Shown: piece by piece, positions 43,223 to 52,115 of the stretch | Layout of the letters: the number at the start of each line of letters is the position of its first letter | Numbering within the stretch: the first letter of the stretch is position 1 | Assembly: GCA_036401195.1 (NCBI GenBank) | Contig: DASWVQ010000013.1 | Location: forward strand, 1-64,000 | DNA length: 64,000 bases | Origin: JACDHQ01 sp036401195 | Lineage (GTDB): Bacteria > Gemmatimonadota > Gemmatimonadetes > Gemmatimonadales > Gemmatimonadaceae | Direction of reading: 5' to 3' | Notes under the pieces: generated by a model | What the model was told of the DNA's origin: nothing | Database searches by the model: none | What the model saw: the letters and a program-made list of their open reading frames with translations, nothing else | Position numbers and translations under genes: made by a program

Positions 43223-43821
43223 TTCAGATAGAGCGTGATCTGGACGTTGTTGAGCGTGTAGCTCGCCGCGGGGGTGTCGGACCCCCAGTCGAGGTACACC
43301 CGCAGCCAGATCGCCTTCGCCGCGCCGCCGATGAAGTCCCCCGCGGCACTCGGCACGGCCAGGTCGGTGGCCGTGGACAGCGCGCCCCAGGGGCCGCCGG
43401 CGGCCGTGGCCCCGGCCAGGTCGCTCACGGGCTTGGCGCTCCACGCGGCGACCCCGGTGCCGTACGTGGCGTCGTTCACCGCGGTCCAGGTGGCGTTGAG
43501 CCCGCGGAAGCGCAGCTCGAAGGGGCGGTTCGACTGCACGGCGATCGTCGCGGCGAGGTCCTTGAAGCCCGCGTCGTAGTCGGCGGCCGAGGCGACGCCG
43601 AAGTCGAAGGTGGTGCCGGTGGCCCCGCCGAGGGCGACGATGGCGCCGAGGCGGGGGAGGGTGACGGCATTCAGCGTCGTGCCCGTGGTGGAGCAGCTGC
43701 GTCCGAGCCCCGTGATCGTGGCCGTGGTCACCGTGGGTGTCGGAGCCGTGCACTGCGCGGCGGCCCGGGAAGCCGGCATGGCCAGGGCGGCGGCGAACAG
43801 GAACATTTCGCGCCGCGTCAT
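43219..43821 (-). CDS. pilus subunit-like protein, last of cluster 2
   Basis: A 200-residue exported protein (signal MFLFAAALAMPASRAAAQ). Mature part Thr/Ala/Gly-rich, with GTTFDFGVASAADYDAGF, AAWSAKPVSDLAG and a C-terminal beta strand TLNNVQITLYLN. It resembles the other cluster 2 subunits (SAKPVSDL/GKPASDL position). Two Cys near the N-terminus. ATG overlaps the preceding lipoprotein stop (ATGA). It converges with the MBL gene by 4 bases. Confidence 0.75.
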   Translation of the reverse strand: MTRREMFLFAAALAMPASRAAAQCTAPTPTVTTATITGLGRSCSTTGTTLNAVTLPRLGAIVALGGATGTTFDFGVASAADYDAGFKDLAATIAVQSNRPFELRFRGLNATWTAVNDATYGTGVAAWSAKPVSDLAGATAAGGPWGALSTATDLAVPSAAGDFIGGAAKAIWLRVYLDWGSDTPAASYTLNNVQITLYLN

Positions 43822-44243
43822 GGCCGCTGCCTCACTGCGACGAAGGTCCCCTGCGCGTTGTCGGACCCGATCCAGCTCCCGCTGATGGTATCGCCGTGGA
43901 GCCGGCCGACATGCGTCAGCGTGGCCTCTCCCACCTGGACGTCGAAGTCGAGCGCCTCGCGGGAGGCGAAAGCGCCGACCACGAGTCCGGTCACGAGGGT
44001 GACCGACCCCTGCGCGGTGAGAGCCTCCGCGGCGAAGTCGGCGTCGAAGGCCATCCCCTGCTGGTTGCGGACGTTCAGCCGGCCGTTGTACCGCACGACG
44101 TTCGACGGCCCGCTGGTGCGCTGGCCGACGTAGCTCCACGTGCCCACGATGGAGGGCACCGACAGCTCCGTGGTGGTGGTGGCGCAGCCCGTCGCGACGA
44201 GGGCCGCGACGAGGGCGAAGGCGTTCCTGAGCTGCCGCATCAT
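43818..44243 (-). CDS. small lipoprotein of pilus cluster 2
   Basis: A 141-residue lipoprotein: lipobox ATGC with Cys20. Mature part begins with a Thr-rich linker and has IVGTWSYVGQ, LNVRNQQGMAFDADF, GDTISGSWIGSDNAQGTFV, a pattern of an eight-stranded lipocalin-like barrel. Encoded between usher and last subunit with ATGA overlaps on both sides, so it is probably an outer-membrane accessory of the usher. Confidence 0.72.
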   Translation of the reverse strand: MMRQLRNAFALVAALVATGCATTTTELSVPSIVGTWSYVGQRTSGPSNVVRYNGRLNVRNQQGMAFDADFAAEALTAQGSVTLVTGLVVGAFASREALDFDVQVGEATLTHVGRLHGDTISGSWIGSDNAQGTFVAVRQRP

Positions 44244-47056
44244 GGCGTGGGAGGAGCAGGGGGAGGGGAAGCCGGCGCGCGGAACATGCGGACCTTCCGG
44301 GTCGCGAGCTCCACGCGAATCGTGCGCGGCTCGCGGGATTGTCCCACTTCGAACGTGGGCAGCTCGTCCTTGACGGTGAGCGGCACGCCCACTGGGCCCG
44401 GGTCCACCTCCAGCCGGTAGCTGCCCGGGGGGAGCGCCGGGAAGATGTGCGATCCGGTGGGCTCACGCGCGGCGAGCCAGAGCCGTCCCGCGGAGTCCCG
44501 CGCGGTCACCAGGACCTTCGCCAGGTCGAGCGCCCCGGCCGCCCCCAGGTCCTCCCGGCTCACCTCGATGATCACGCGCACGTTCGCCGTGGGCACGAGC
44601 CCGATGTCCTGGACCTTCGCGGCCTTGTCGCGATCCAGCGGAACGGGCCGCTCCAGCCAGCCCGGGGGCAGCGACCGCGACTCCAGCCGGAGCGATGACG
44701 GCGGCGTCCCGGATTTCGGGGCGGGGAAGCGGTAGCGCCCCCGCTCGTCGGTCGACACCCGCTCCGTGCCGCGCAGCACCATGATGCCGGCGATCCCGGG
44801 CTCCGCGTCGTCGCGCAACCCGTTCCCGTTCAGGTCCTGGTACACCGTGCCGGCGCGATTCCCGCGGCGAAGGGGGGCGGGGAGGCGGAACGCGCCGTTC
44901 CGGCTGATGCGAAGGGCGGTGGCCCAGGAGCCTGCGCCCACGACCGACTCGAAGGGGCGGCGGTCCATCGACCATCCCATCGAGAAGCCGAAGGGCAGGT
45001 CGGCGGTGAGCTCCCCGTGATATGCGATGGCTCCGGGCCGGGCGCCGAACCAGGAGATGTGCTCCGCCAGCCCCGTGAGCCGCAGGTTGAAGCCGCCGTA
45101 GAAGTAGACCGGGAACTGGGCGAATCCCACGCCCACCCGGGCTTCCCGCGGCAGCGTAGTGAGGTTGCTCTGGTCCGTGGAGAAGCCACCCGAGAGCGAC
45201 CAGCTCCCGAAGCGCACGGTGCCCTTGGTGACGTCGCCGAAGAGCCGCGTCCGGGTGAAGGCGCGCCGCACGTCGATCGTGGTGTCGAGTCCCACGTCGC
45301 GGGTGACCAGCGCCCCGTTACCCCCGGCGCTGAGCGTCAGGCCATGCAATCCCCAGCGCATCGTGGCGCCAAGGCGGTGCTCGCCGCTGGAGAAGCTGGT
45401 GCCGCGCGACGTGAACGACTGTGCGCGAGTCGCCAACTCGAGACGGAGCACGTTGAGGGGTGACAGCTCCACCTGCGGGAGCACCGTCGCCCCGTAGCTG
45501 CTCGACTGCGCCTCGCCCGCCTCACCATCGCTCGTGTACCACCCCTGGCCGTCGAGCATCAGCCGCTTGTTCATCCGGCGCGTGACCGACGCGGCGACGT
45601 TGGCACGCGACAGCGCGAAGGCACTGGTCCCCCCCGGGGCGAACGACGCCCTGAGCTGCAGGCGGTCCTCCGCACCGGCGATCCGCGTGTAGTCGCCGAG
45701 CACCCCGATGCCACTTCCTCCCACGAACCGCCGGTAGGCCACGTCGGAGGTGACCTGCCCGCCGAACGCACGGGGGGCGAGGAAGCTGGCCCCGATGGCC
45801 TCCAGGCGGCGCTGCGCGCCGAACGATTCCTCGGCGTGCACCGCCGTGGCGGAGACCCAGTTGCTCCCGACGCGTGTCCCGAGACGCAGGGCCACGTTCG
45901 GCTTCACGGAATCGCCGGGCGAGCCCGCCGTGCGCGACACCAGCAGCTGGCCGGCGTAGCGCTGGCCGTCGTAGCTGAACGATCCGCCGCGCCCACCCAC
46001 GTTCTGGCCGAGGACGTCTGAGTACGAGAATCCCACCGACCCCGCGTTCGCGCGCCAGGTGGGGGTGAAGAGGGAGAAGTTCGGCGGCTGCGGCAGCTGC
46101 CCGAGGCTCGAGAGGCGATAGCGATTCTTCGCGTCGATGCGGGTGTTGGTGGCGAAGTCGGTGCGAAACGAGAGCTTGCCCCAGATGGGGCCACCCAGCC
46201 CGTAGTTGATCACCGCGGTCCGCCCGCCGTTCGCGCCACTCACGAGGCTCAGCCCCGTGGTGAGGGAGATCGCATCGCCCGCGGATCGGGTGAGCGGGCC
46301 CGTGACGTCGATCGTCGCGCGATCGGATCCCGCCTCCAGGCTGTCGCGCCGCGCGCGGATCTGCAGGCCATAGCTGCCCGACGAGGCCATCTTCGACACG
46401 CGGGCCACGAGCTCGCGCCGGACGGCGGCACCCGATTCGATCGCCAGCAGGCTGTCGGCGCCGCTGATCGCCGTCCATCCCCAGGGGAGGTCGACGTGCA
46501 CCCCCACCGTGTCACGGGCGTTGCCACGATTGAGCAGCTGATAGGGGATCCGGACCTCCTGCCCCGGCCGCGCACCGAGCGTGGGACGAAGCACGTCCAC
46601 CTGGACCGCCTGGACGAGGGAGACCTCCATGTCCACGATGACAGTGGCCAGCAGTTCGCCCGGGCCAGTGAAGGTCACCTCCGCGGCCGGCACCCGGCCC
46701 GCGCGTGCGCGCGCCGGGATGCCGATGACCAGCGACACGCCCCGGTCCACGCCGGCGGAAAGCGTCCCGGCGGTGCCGCTGATGAGCGTGGCTGTGCCGA
46801 GGGAACGCGCGCGATAGCTCACGGTGACGGAATCGGGGAATCCGTCGGGCAGCGCGACGCGGACCACCTGGTAGCTGCGCGGCGCCCCGGTGACGACGAC
46901 CCGTGCGGCGACCGCGCCAGGCGCCGGCCGATCGGGGAGGTCGCCCGCGCGCCCGCGGGCCGGCGGCCGCACGGTGGAACCGACGGTGACCTGCGCGCCG
47001 GCGCTGCGAACCAGGACGGCCGCGAGCAGCGCGGAGGTGAGCAGGAGGTGCCGCAT
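44240..47056 (-). CDS. large outer-membrane usher-like protein, cluster 2
   Basis: A 938-residue exported protein (signal LLLTSALLAAVLVRSAGAQ). Residues 40-260 form Ig-like/NEW3-type domains (IPYQLLNRGNARDTVGV). The middle (270-740) is a beta-barrel-like region with many alternating strands (GWYTSDGEAGEAQSSSYG, FGSWSLSGGFSTDQ). The C-terminal part is SdrB-like (YQDLNGNGLRDDAEPGIAGI, STDERGRYRFP) and ends in a Pro-rich tail. Position and pattern parallel the cluster 1 usher, but the N-terminal domain differs completely. Two bases separate it from the preceding subunit. Confidence 0.75.
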   Translation of the reverse strand: MRHLLLTSALLAAVLVRSAGAQVTVGSTVRPPARGRAGDLPDRPAPGAVAARVVVTGAPRSYQVVRVALPDGFPDSVTVSYRARSLGTATLISGTAGTLSAGVDRGVSLVIGIPARARAGRVPAAEVTFTGPGELLATVIVDMEVSLVQAVQVDVLRPTLGARPGQEVRIPYQLLNRGNARDTVGVHVDLPWGWTAISGADSLLAIESGAAVRRELVARVSKMASSGSYGLQIRARRDSLEAGSDRATIDVTGPLTRSAGDAISLTTGLSLVSGANGGRTAVINYGLGGPIWGKLSFRTDFATNTRIDAKNRYRLSSLGQLPQPPNFSLFTPTWRANAGSVGFSYSDVLGQNVGGRGGSFSYDGQRYAGQLLVSRTAGSPGDSVKPNVALRLGTRVGSNWVSATAVHAEESFGAQRRLEAIGASFLAPRAFGGQVTSDVAYRRFVGGSGIGVLGDYTRIAGAEDRLQLRASFAPGGTSAFALSRANVAASVTRRMNKRLMLDGQGWYTSDGEAGEAQSSSYGATVLPQVELSPLNVLRLELATRAQSFTSRGTSFSSGEHRLGATMRWGLHGLTLSAGGNGALVTRDVGLDTTIDVRRAFTRTRLFGDVTKGTVRFGSWSLSGGFSTDQSNLTTLPREARVGVGFAQFPVYFYGGFNLRLTGLAEHISWFGARPGAIAYHGELTADLPFGFSMGWSMDRRPFESVVGAGSWATALRISRNGAFRLPAPLRRGNRAGTVYQDLNGNGLRDDAEPGIAGIMVLRGTERVSTDERGRYRFPAPKSGTPPSSLRLESRSLPPGWLERPVPLDRDKAAKVQDIGLVPTANVRVIIEVSREDLGAAGALDLAKVLVTARDSAGRLWLAAREPTGSHIFPALPPGSYRLEVDPGPVGVPLTVKDELPTFEVGQSREPRTIRVELATRKVRMFRAPASPPPAPPTP

Positions 47057-47058
47057 GG

Positions 47059-47586
47059 TCACTGGCTGACCGTGAAGATCAGCTGCGGCAGGGTGAACGT
47101 CGTCGCGCCCAGGTCGGTCGACCAGGCGAGCAGGAAGCGGAAGTAGACGACGTCGGAAAAGAAGCGGCCATTGGCCGGGCCATTCGCCTTGATGCTCCCC
47201 GCCTCGACGGTGGCGTCCACCTGCGTGAGCGAGGTCCACCCGGTGCCGGCAACCGTGGGGCTGCACGGGGTCCCGATCCGCCATTGGAGGTCGGCGAGCT
47301 TGCCCGCCTGGCCGCCGGTGATCGCGCCGTTGGCGCGCATGAAGAGCGTGGCCGTGCGCGCGGTGTTTCCCGAAATCGCGCGCACCTCGTAGCCCATGCT
47401 GCCCGTGGCGCAGACCCACCCGGCGTTGTAGTGGGTGGAATCGATCGCCACCCCGGTGGGGATGGCGAGTCCGTTGTTCGTGAGGGTGAGCGTCGTCTGC
47501 TGGGCAGACGCCACTCCGGGAAACAGCATCGCCCCGAGCAGGAGGAGCGCGGCATGCCCCGCCGCCGGGCTCCACCAGCGGGACAT
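47059..47586 (-). CDS. pilus subunit-like protein, cluster 2
   Basis: A 175-residue exported protein (signal AALLLLGAMLFPGVASAQ). Beta-rich mature part with two Cys (WVCATG, GTPCSP) and the ending FTLPQLIFTVSQ. Similar in size and layout to the other cluster 2 subunits but without their YTxxGQ end. Possibly the tip or a minor subunit next to the usher. Confidence 0.72.
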   Translation of the reverse strand: MSRWWSPAAGHAALLLLGAMLFPGVASAQQTTLTLTNNGLAIPTGVAIDSTHYNAGWVCATGSMGYEVRAISGNTARTATLFMRANGAITGGQAGKLADLQWRIGTPCSPTVAGTGWTSLTQVDATVEAGSIKANGPANGRFFSDVVYFRFLLAWSTDLGATTFTLPQLIFTVSQ

Positions 47587-47587
47587 G

Positions 47588-48475
47588 TTACCGTCGCTCG
47601 AATTCGACCTGGCCGCCGGCGATCTCCGCGCCGCCGAAGTCGAGCAGCGCGATCGCGATGTACTTCCCGGCGGGCAGCGTGGGGAGCGGGACGAGCATCC
47701 GGCGCTCGGCGCCCGGCAGTACGGGGAACTCGTCGACGGGCACCGAGGCGGCGACGGAGTTGTCCTGGCGGCGGATCTCCACGCGACCGACCGGGCGGAT
47801 CTGGATCCCCCCGTGGTTGCGGAAGAGGAGCGACACGTCGGAGCGCGCGCTGTCCACCGTCACGCCGGCGGGCACCTTCGTGAGCTCGTCGCGCGTGAGG
47901 GTGTGCGCGGCGATGCGCATGTCCTCGACGGCCCCATCGCGCGCGAGGCCGGCGGGTTCGACATAGATCTTCACGCCGGCGCGGAGGACGTACTGCACCA
48001 CCCGGCCCTGCACGGGTTGGAGGTCGGCCATCTCCACGAACACCACGTTCCAGCAGGCCTGGCGAAGCGAATCGGGGCCCGTGTAGGTGATGCGCACCGC
48101 CTGCTCGGAGCGCGGCTCGAGGCGGAGGGCGGTGGGAAAGATCTGCACGCGATCGCGGCAGGACTGGCTCACCTGCCCCACCGGGAAAAAGCGAGTGTCG
48201 CCCGTGAGGTCGCGGTCCCAGTCGTTGATGTAGAGCGTGGCCTGGATCGGCTTGTCGCCCACGTTCGCCACGTTCACGACCGCCGTCTGGCGGTTCGGGA
48301 GCCCCGGGGCGAGGAACACCTCCACCTGGTCCACCGAGATCTGCGCCTGGCCCGTCGCGGGGACGGCGAGGAGGGCGCCGAGGGCGACGAGGAACGTCAG
48401 TGCCAGGGCGGGGAGCTGCTTCGCCGTCGGCGGCGGGAGCCGACGGGTGCCACGCAGGGTCGGGAAGGGACGCAC
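47588..48475 (-). CDS. PapD-like periplasmic chaperone, cluster 2
   Basis: A 295-residue exported chaperone (signal LALTFLVALGALLAVPATGQA). Residues 46-170: ISVDQVEVFLAPGLPNRQTAVVNV, then IFPTALRLEPRSEQAVRITY, the subunit-binding G1 strand. The second domain runs from about 175 with VPAGVTVDS. Cys pair (SC, AC) in the first domain. GTG start has TAGGAG 7 bases ahead. It lies between three subunits upstream and the usher downstream. Confidence 0.86.
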   Translation of the reverse strand: MRPFPTLRGTRRLPPPTAKQLPALALTFLVALGALLAVPATGQAQISVDQVEVFLAPGLPNRQTAVVNVANVGDKPIQATLYINDWDRDLTGDTRFFPVGQVSQSCRDRVQIFPTALRLEPRSEQAVRITYTGPDSLRQACWNVVFVEMADLQPVQGRVVQYVLRAGVKIYVEPAGLARDGAVEDMRIAAHTLTRDELTKVPAGVTVDSARSDVSLLFRNHGGIQIRPVGRVEIRRQDNSVAASVPVDEFPVLPGAERRMLVPLPTLPAGKYIAIALLDFGGAEIAGGQVEFERR

Positions 48476-48485
48476 GGGAAGGCTC

Positions 48486-49079
48486 CTACTGGCCGATGAT
48501 GGTGTAGCTGACGCTCAGCGCATAGGTGCCCGGGACATCGACGTCGTACCGCCACCTGGTGCGGTAGTACATCGTGTACTGCGCATAGGATCCGCGGGTC
48601 GCGCTCGAGGCGACCTCCTGAGGGGAGGCTGCATCAAGCGGACGAAATCCGGTGCCCTGCGTCACAGACCAGGCCAGGTCCGACGCCGGCTTCCCGGTGG
48701 GATGCCCCAGCTGATAGAGCGGGTCGGGGGTGAAGGTGAACGCGGGCTCCATCGCTTCCACGGTCAGCCGCCAGGGGCGGTTGGCCTTCACCGTCACCAC
48801 GGGACCGGTGGTGAGGGGGAGCTGGTCCGGCGTGGTCGCCACCCGGGTGGAGTCGAACTGCTCCACGTCGGGGGGAGCCATGGGCGTGTTGAGGGTGCTG
48901 AGCTCCAGCCGCAGGATGTGCGGCACGGAGGCGGTCGTGACGGAGACGCGCCCGCAGGTGGGGTTGTCCGGCGCGGGGGAGACGGCGTCGCAGGCAGTCT
49001 GCGCCGCCGCCCCCCGGCCCGACATCACCACCAGGAGGGTGGTCATCACCACGAGTCGAATCGTCGATTCGCGCATCAC
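48486..49079 (-). CDS. pilus subunit, cluster 2 (third copy)
   Basis: A 197-residue exported protein (signal VVMTTLLVVMSGRGAAAQ). It shares with the next two genes upstream the segments VxVPHxLRLE, VEQFDST, VTVKANRPWRL and the ending YRTRWRYDVDVPG then TYALSVSYTIIGQ. Two Cys near the mature N-terminus. Tandem paralog. Confidence 0.8.
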   Translation of the reverse strand: MMRESTIRLVVMTTLLVVMSGRGAAAQTACDAVSPAPDNPTCGRVSVTTASVPHILRLELSTLNTPMAPPDVEQFDSTRVATTPDQLPLTTGPVVTVKANRPWRLTVEAMEPAFTFTPDPLYQLGHPTGKPASDLAWSVTQGTGFRPLDAASPQEVASSATRGSYAQYTMYYRTRWRYDVDVPGTYALSVSYTIIGQ

Positions 49080-49110
49080 GCGAAGCGCCAGCAGCGTCGC
49101 TGGGTCCGGG

Positions 49111-49764
49111 TTACTGGCCGACGATCGTGTAGACGACGGTCAGGGCGTAGTTCCCCGGGATGTCGTTCTCGTACTTCCAGGCGGTGCGGTAGTGCATCTG
49201 CTTGACGAGGCGGCCGCCCTTGGGTGCCTGGGAGAGGATTTCGGCGTCGGTCTGGGTGAGGGCGGCGTAGCCCGAGGCGAGCGCGCCGGTCACGCCGCTG
49301 TCAGCCACCGCATAAACAAAGTCGCCGATGGGCTTGTTGGGGTTCGCCGTCAGCGTGGCGCCGACATTGTAGGTGCCGCCGCCGGTCCAGCCCCAGTTGG
49401 CGCCCGTCGAGCGGACGTAGACCTTGAAGGCGCGGTTGCCCTTGGCGCTGATCTCGGGGCCGAGGGTGAACGGCCACGCGTTCATGTTCGCGGCGTTCGC
49501 GGTGGAGTCGAACTGGACCTGGCCGATGGTGCCGAGGTTGGTGGTGTTGCTCGCGATCTCGAGGCGGAGCACGTGCTGCACCGTCGCGGTCATCGCGTCG
49601 CCCACGTCGCAGGCGGGGTTCGCCGCGGTGGGGGTGGGGGCGCCGGTCGCGAAGGTGATCGGGCCGGTGCTGGTGGCGTTGCAGTTGGCCTGCGCCTGCG
49701 CCGTGCCGGCCGACGCGACGACGCCGAACAGCGCCGCGAGCCGGAGGGTGGTGGTGAACTTCAT
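49111..49764 (-). CDS. pilus subunit, cluster 2 (second copy)
   Basis: A 217-residue exported protein (signal LRLAALFGVVASAGTAQA). Paralog of its neighbours: TVQHVLRLEI, VQFDSTANA, KGNRAFKVYV, GKPIGDF-like NKPIGDFVYA and the ending YRTAWKYENDIPG then NYALTVVYTIVGQ. ATG 49764 has AGGAG 7 bases ahead, the best ribosome binding site of the cluster, suggesting high expression. Upstream in-frame codons are not signal-like. Confidence 0.82.
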   Translation of the reverse strand: MKFTTTLRLAALFGVVASAGTAQAQANCNATSTGPITFATGAPTPTAANPACDVGDAMTATVQHVLRLEIASNTTNLGTIGQVQFDSTANAANMNAWPFTLGPEISAKGNRAFKVYVRSTGANWGWTGGGTYNVGATLTANPNKPIGDFVYAVADSGVTGALASGYAALTQTDAEILSQAPKGGRLVKQMHYRTAWKYENDIPGNYALTVVYTIVGQ

Positions 49765-49878
49765 GGTGAATCTCCTGGTGATGATGCTCCGCTTCCCGGA
49801 GCGTGGGGGGACTGCCGAAGGTGTCATGCCGACTGCGAGTGCGACTGCGACTGCACGTACGGTCCTGCGATTTCCTGC

Positions 49879-50517
49879 CTACTGCCCGATCAGCGTGTAC
49901 ACGACGGTGAGGTCGTACTTGCCCGGCACGTCCACCGTGTAGTCCCACTTCACCCGGTAGTACAGGTTGTAGGAGATGGAGGAGCCGGTGGGGTTCGAGG
50001 CGATCACGGCGCCGGTCGTGGTGAGCGACTGGAAGGCGTTGTCCGGATCGGTGGACCAGTAGAAGTCCCCCGCCGCCTTGCTGCCGGTGCGGGGCACGGC
50101 GTAGGTGGCGTCCTGGGTGAACGACCAGTTCGCGGTGAAGGCGGAGATCTTCAGCTGCCAGGCGCGGTTGCCCTTCACGGAGACCACGAAGGGGGTGGCG
50201 CGCGCGATCGCCCCCGGGTGGCCGTTGGGGTTGCCCGCGGTGGTGGCGGCGGCGGAGGAGTCGTACTGCGCGATGCCGGGCGGCAGCAGGGTGCTCGTCG
50301 TGCCGGACGTGGTCAGCTGGAGCAGGTGCGGCACCTGGACGGAGGCCGCGACCTGCACGTTGCACTGCGGGTTCGCGTTGGTCCCCGGCGGGGTGTTCGA
50401 CGCCTGGCAGACCTGCGCGTGCAGGGAAACAAAAGGCGTCGCCCACAGGGCGGCGCTGAAGACCAGCAGTGCGGGCCAGCGTCGGCTCGGCATGTTCACA
50501 CGAAGCGGGAAGACCAT
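49879..50517 (-). CDS. pilus subunit, cluster 2 (first gene)
   Basis: A 212-residue exported protein (signal ALLVFSAALWATPFVSLHAQ); ATG 50493 is an alternative start. It carries the same framework: VQVPHLLQL, IAQYDSSA, VKGNRAWQLKI, AAGDFYW and the ending YRVKWDYTVDVPG then KYDLTVVYTLIGQ. First gene after the leader with inverted repeats; 114 bases with GCGACT-type short repeats separate it from the second copy. Confidence 0.82.
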   Translation of the reverse strand: MVFPLRVNMPSRRWPALLVFSAALWATPFVSLHAQVCQASNTPPGTNANPQCNVQVAASVQVPHLLQLTTSGTTSTLLPPGIAQYDSSAAATTAGNPNGHPGAIARATPFVVSVKGNRAWQLKISAFTANWSFTQDATYAVPRTGSKAAGDFYWSTDPDNAFQSLTTTGAVIASNPTGSSISYNLYYRVKWDYTVDVPGKYDLTVVYTLIGQ

Positions 50518-50902
50518 CGAAAACCCTCGGGGCGCCTGGCAGTCCTGGACTGCCGAGACCCGGCCTCGTCGCCGGATCGGTCGTCCCTCAAGTGACGAAT
50601 AATCTGGGCCGTGGCAACAGATTTAACAATGACCAGAAACGTGACATCACGTTAGCCAACCCCTTTTGGCTACTGATGTTGCGCGATTTTGCCCATGGCG
50701 GCGCACAGGGCGCTCCGGGAAATGCGTGTGCATGGTGTCACGAAATCATACGGCATCGCCAAGGGCGAGCACGGAAGCGGATGGGATCACTCGACTTATG
50801 CGTCGGTCACCATGACCGTGACTCGATCCGACATTCTGTCGGCTATCACCTTCTCGTAGCCGGGCCCGCCAGGGGAAGAAACCCGATGGGCACTCACGCC
50901 AA

Positions 50903-50935
50903 AGTGGCTCCCCCGCCCGTCGCAGGAGAGCCACT
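50903..50935 (-). terminator. second hairpin behind the PD40 gene
   Basis: AGTGGCTC/GAGCCACT 8-bp stem with a 17-base loop, followed on the minus strand by TTTGG. A weak terminator candidate. Confidence 0.4.
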
Positions 50936-50962
50936 CGTGGATGGGATCGCTGCAAGCCCTCC

Positions 50963-50990
50963 GCGAGGTGCGGCAGCCGCCGCACCTCGC
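50963..50990 (-). terminator. hairpin right after the PD40 gene
   Basis: A 12-bp perfect stem GCGAGGTGCGGC/GCCGCACCTCGC with a 4-base loop starts 8 bases after the stop at 50998. No T-tract follows. Confidence 0.6.
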
Positions 50991-50997
50991 AAGACGC

Positions 50998-52089
50998 TCA
51001 ACGGGTCCAGTCGGCGATGAAGATGTTGGTTTCTCCGGGCTTCGCGTCGGCCCGGTTCGAGGCCCAGACGAGCTGGCGGCCGTCGGGGCTGAACATGGGG
51101 AAGCCGTCGAAGTCCCCGTGGGTCGTCACCTGCTCCAGCTGCGCCGCGCCCGCCCGCTCGAGCGACGCGTCCACGAGGAACAGGTCGAAGTTGCGGCTGC
51201 GCGGATTCCGGTAGTTCGACGAGAAGATGAGCCGCCGCCCGTCGGGAGTCCACGAGGGGCCGAAGTTGGCGCCTCCCAGCTCGGTCACCTGCCGCTGCCC
51301 GCTGCCGTCGGCGTTCATCACGAACAGCTCCATGCGGCTCGGCCGCACGAGCCGCTGCGCGAGCAGCGCGCGGTACTCGTCGAGCGCCGCCCCGGTGGGA
51401 TGCCAGGCGCGATAGGCGATCTTCGTCCCGTCGGGCGACCACCAGGGGCCGCCGTCGTAGCCGGGCGTGCTGGTGAGGCGCTTCACCCCGGAGCCATCCA
51501 CGTTCATCACGTAGATGTCGAGGTCCCCGTCCTTGAGCGAGGTGAACACGATGCGCGTGCCGTCGGGAGAGAGGATTCCCTCGGTGGTGTACACGCCGTA
51601 GTTCGTGAGCTGCCGCAGGTCGGAGCCGTCGGGGTTCGCGGTGTAGATGTCGAACGGGTCGAGCCGCCACACGTAGCCCTTGCTCGGGTCCGGGCGCTCG
51701 GGACACGCCGTCTCCATGGCATGCGAGGAGCCGAAGAAGATCCGCCGGTCGCCCTGCATGAAGTAGCCGCAGGTGGTCTTCCCGAGGCCGTTGCTCACGC
51801 GGTGCACGTTGCCGCCGTCCACGTCCATCACGTACTGCTGGTCGCAGCTGCGCCCCTCGCGGGTGGACTGGAAGATCAGGCGGCGGCCGTCGTGGCTGAA
51901 ATAGGCCTCGGCGTTCTCCCCGCCGTTGGTGAGCTGCCGGATGTTCGTGAGGTGCGATTCGCCCGGCTCGGGCGCGATGGTCCGCAGCGTGGCGCCGCGG
52001 CGCGCGCAGGCGCCGGCGGCGAGGGTGGATGCAACCACCGCCGCCACGGCGAACCGGGCGGCGGTGACGGAGCGATGCGAACGGGGCAT
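50998..52089 (-). CDS. secreted PD40/TolB-like beta-propeller protein
   Basis: A 363-residue exported protein (signal RFAVAAVVASTLAAGACA; Cys after AGA is a weak lipobox). Five to six PD40 repeats are visible: FSHDGRRLIFQS, LSPDGTRIVFTS, WSPDGTKIAYRA, WTPDGRRLIFSS and FSPDGRQLVWAS, each with a following DxxxMNxDGS blade. It forms a beta-propeller as in TolB. Partner and ligand unknown. The CtpA-like gene lies 26 bases upstream on the same strand, so both may be co-transcribed. Confidence 0.88.
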   Translation of the reverse strand: MPRSHRSVTAARFAVAAVVASTLAAGACARRGATLRTIAPEPGESHLTNIRQLTNGGENAEAYFSHDGRRLIFQSTREGRSCDQQYVMDVDGGNVHRVSNGLGKTTCGYFMQGDRRIFFGSSHAMETACPERPDPSKGYVWRLDPFDIYTANPDGSDLRQLTNYGVYTTEGILSPDGTRIVFTSLKDGDLDIYVMNVDGSGVKRLTSTPGYDGGPWWSPDGTKIAYRAWHPTGAALDEYRALLAQRLVRPSRMELFVMNADGSGQRQVTELGGANFGPSWTPDGRRLIFSSNYRNPRSRNFDLFLVDASLERAGAAQLEQVTTHGDFDGFPMFSPDGRQLVWASNRADAKPGETNIFIADWTR

Positions 52090-52115
52090 GGAGGGCCCTC
52101 GCGGGCTCGAAGGGA

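Larger units (their letters stand above)
50518..50997. promoter_or_regulatory. leader of pilus cluster 2 with four inverted repeats
   Basis: No gene seen. GC is lower than the genome around it. Perfect inverted repeats: AACGTGA-CA-TCACGTT (50638-50653), TAGCCAA-N6-TTGGCTA (50653-50672, adjoining the first), CGGTCA-CCA-TGACCG (50804-50818) and CCGACA-TTC-TGTCGG (50828-50842). Transcription of cluster 2 must start in the left part. Two further hairpins at the right end belong to the PD40 gene. Confidence 0.55.

Noticed and set aside
46496..47146. A plus-strand gene inside the cluster 2 usher region
   Set aside because: Antisense frame with Arg/His/Asp-rich low-complexity product and no start signals.
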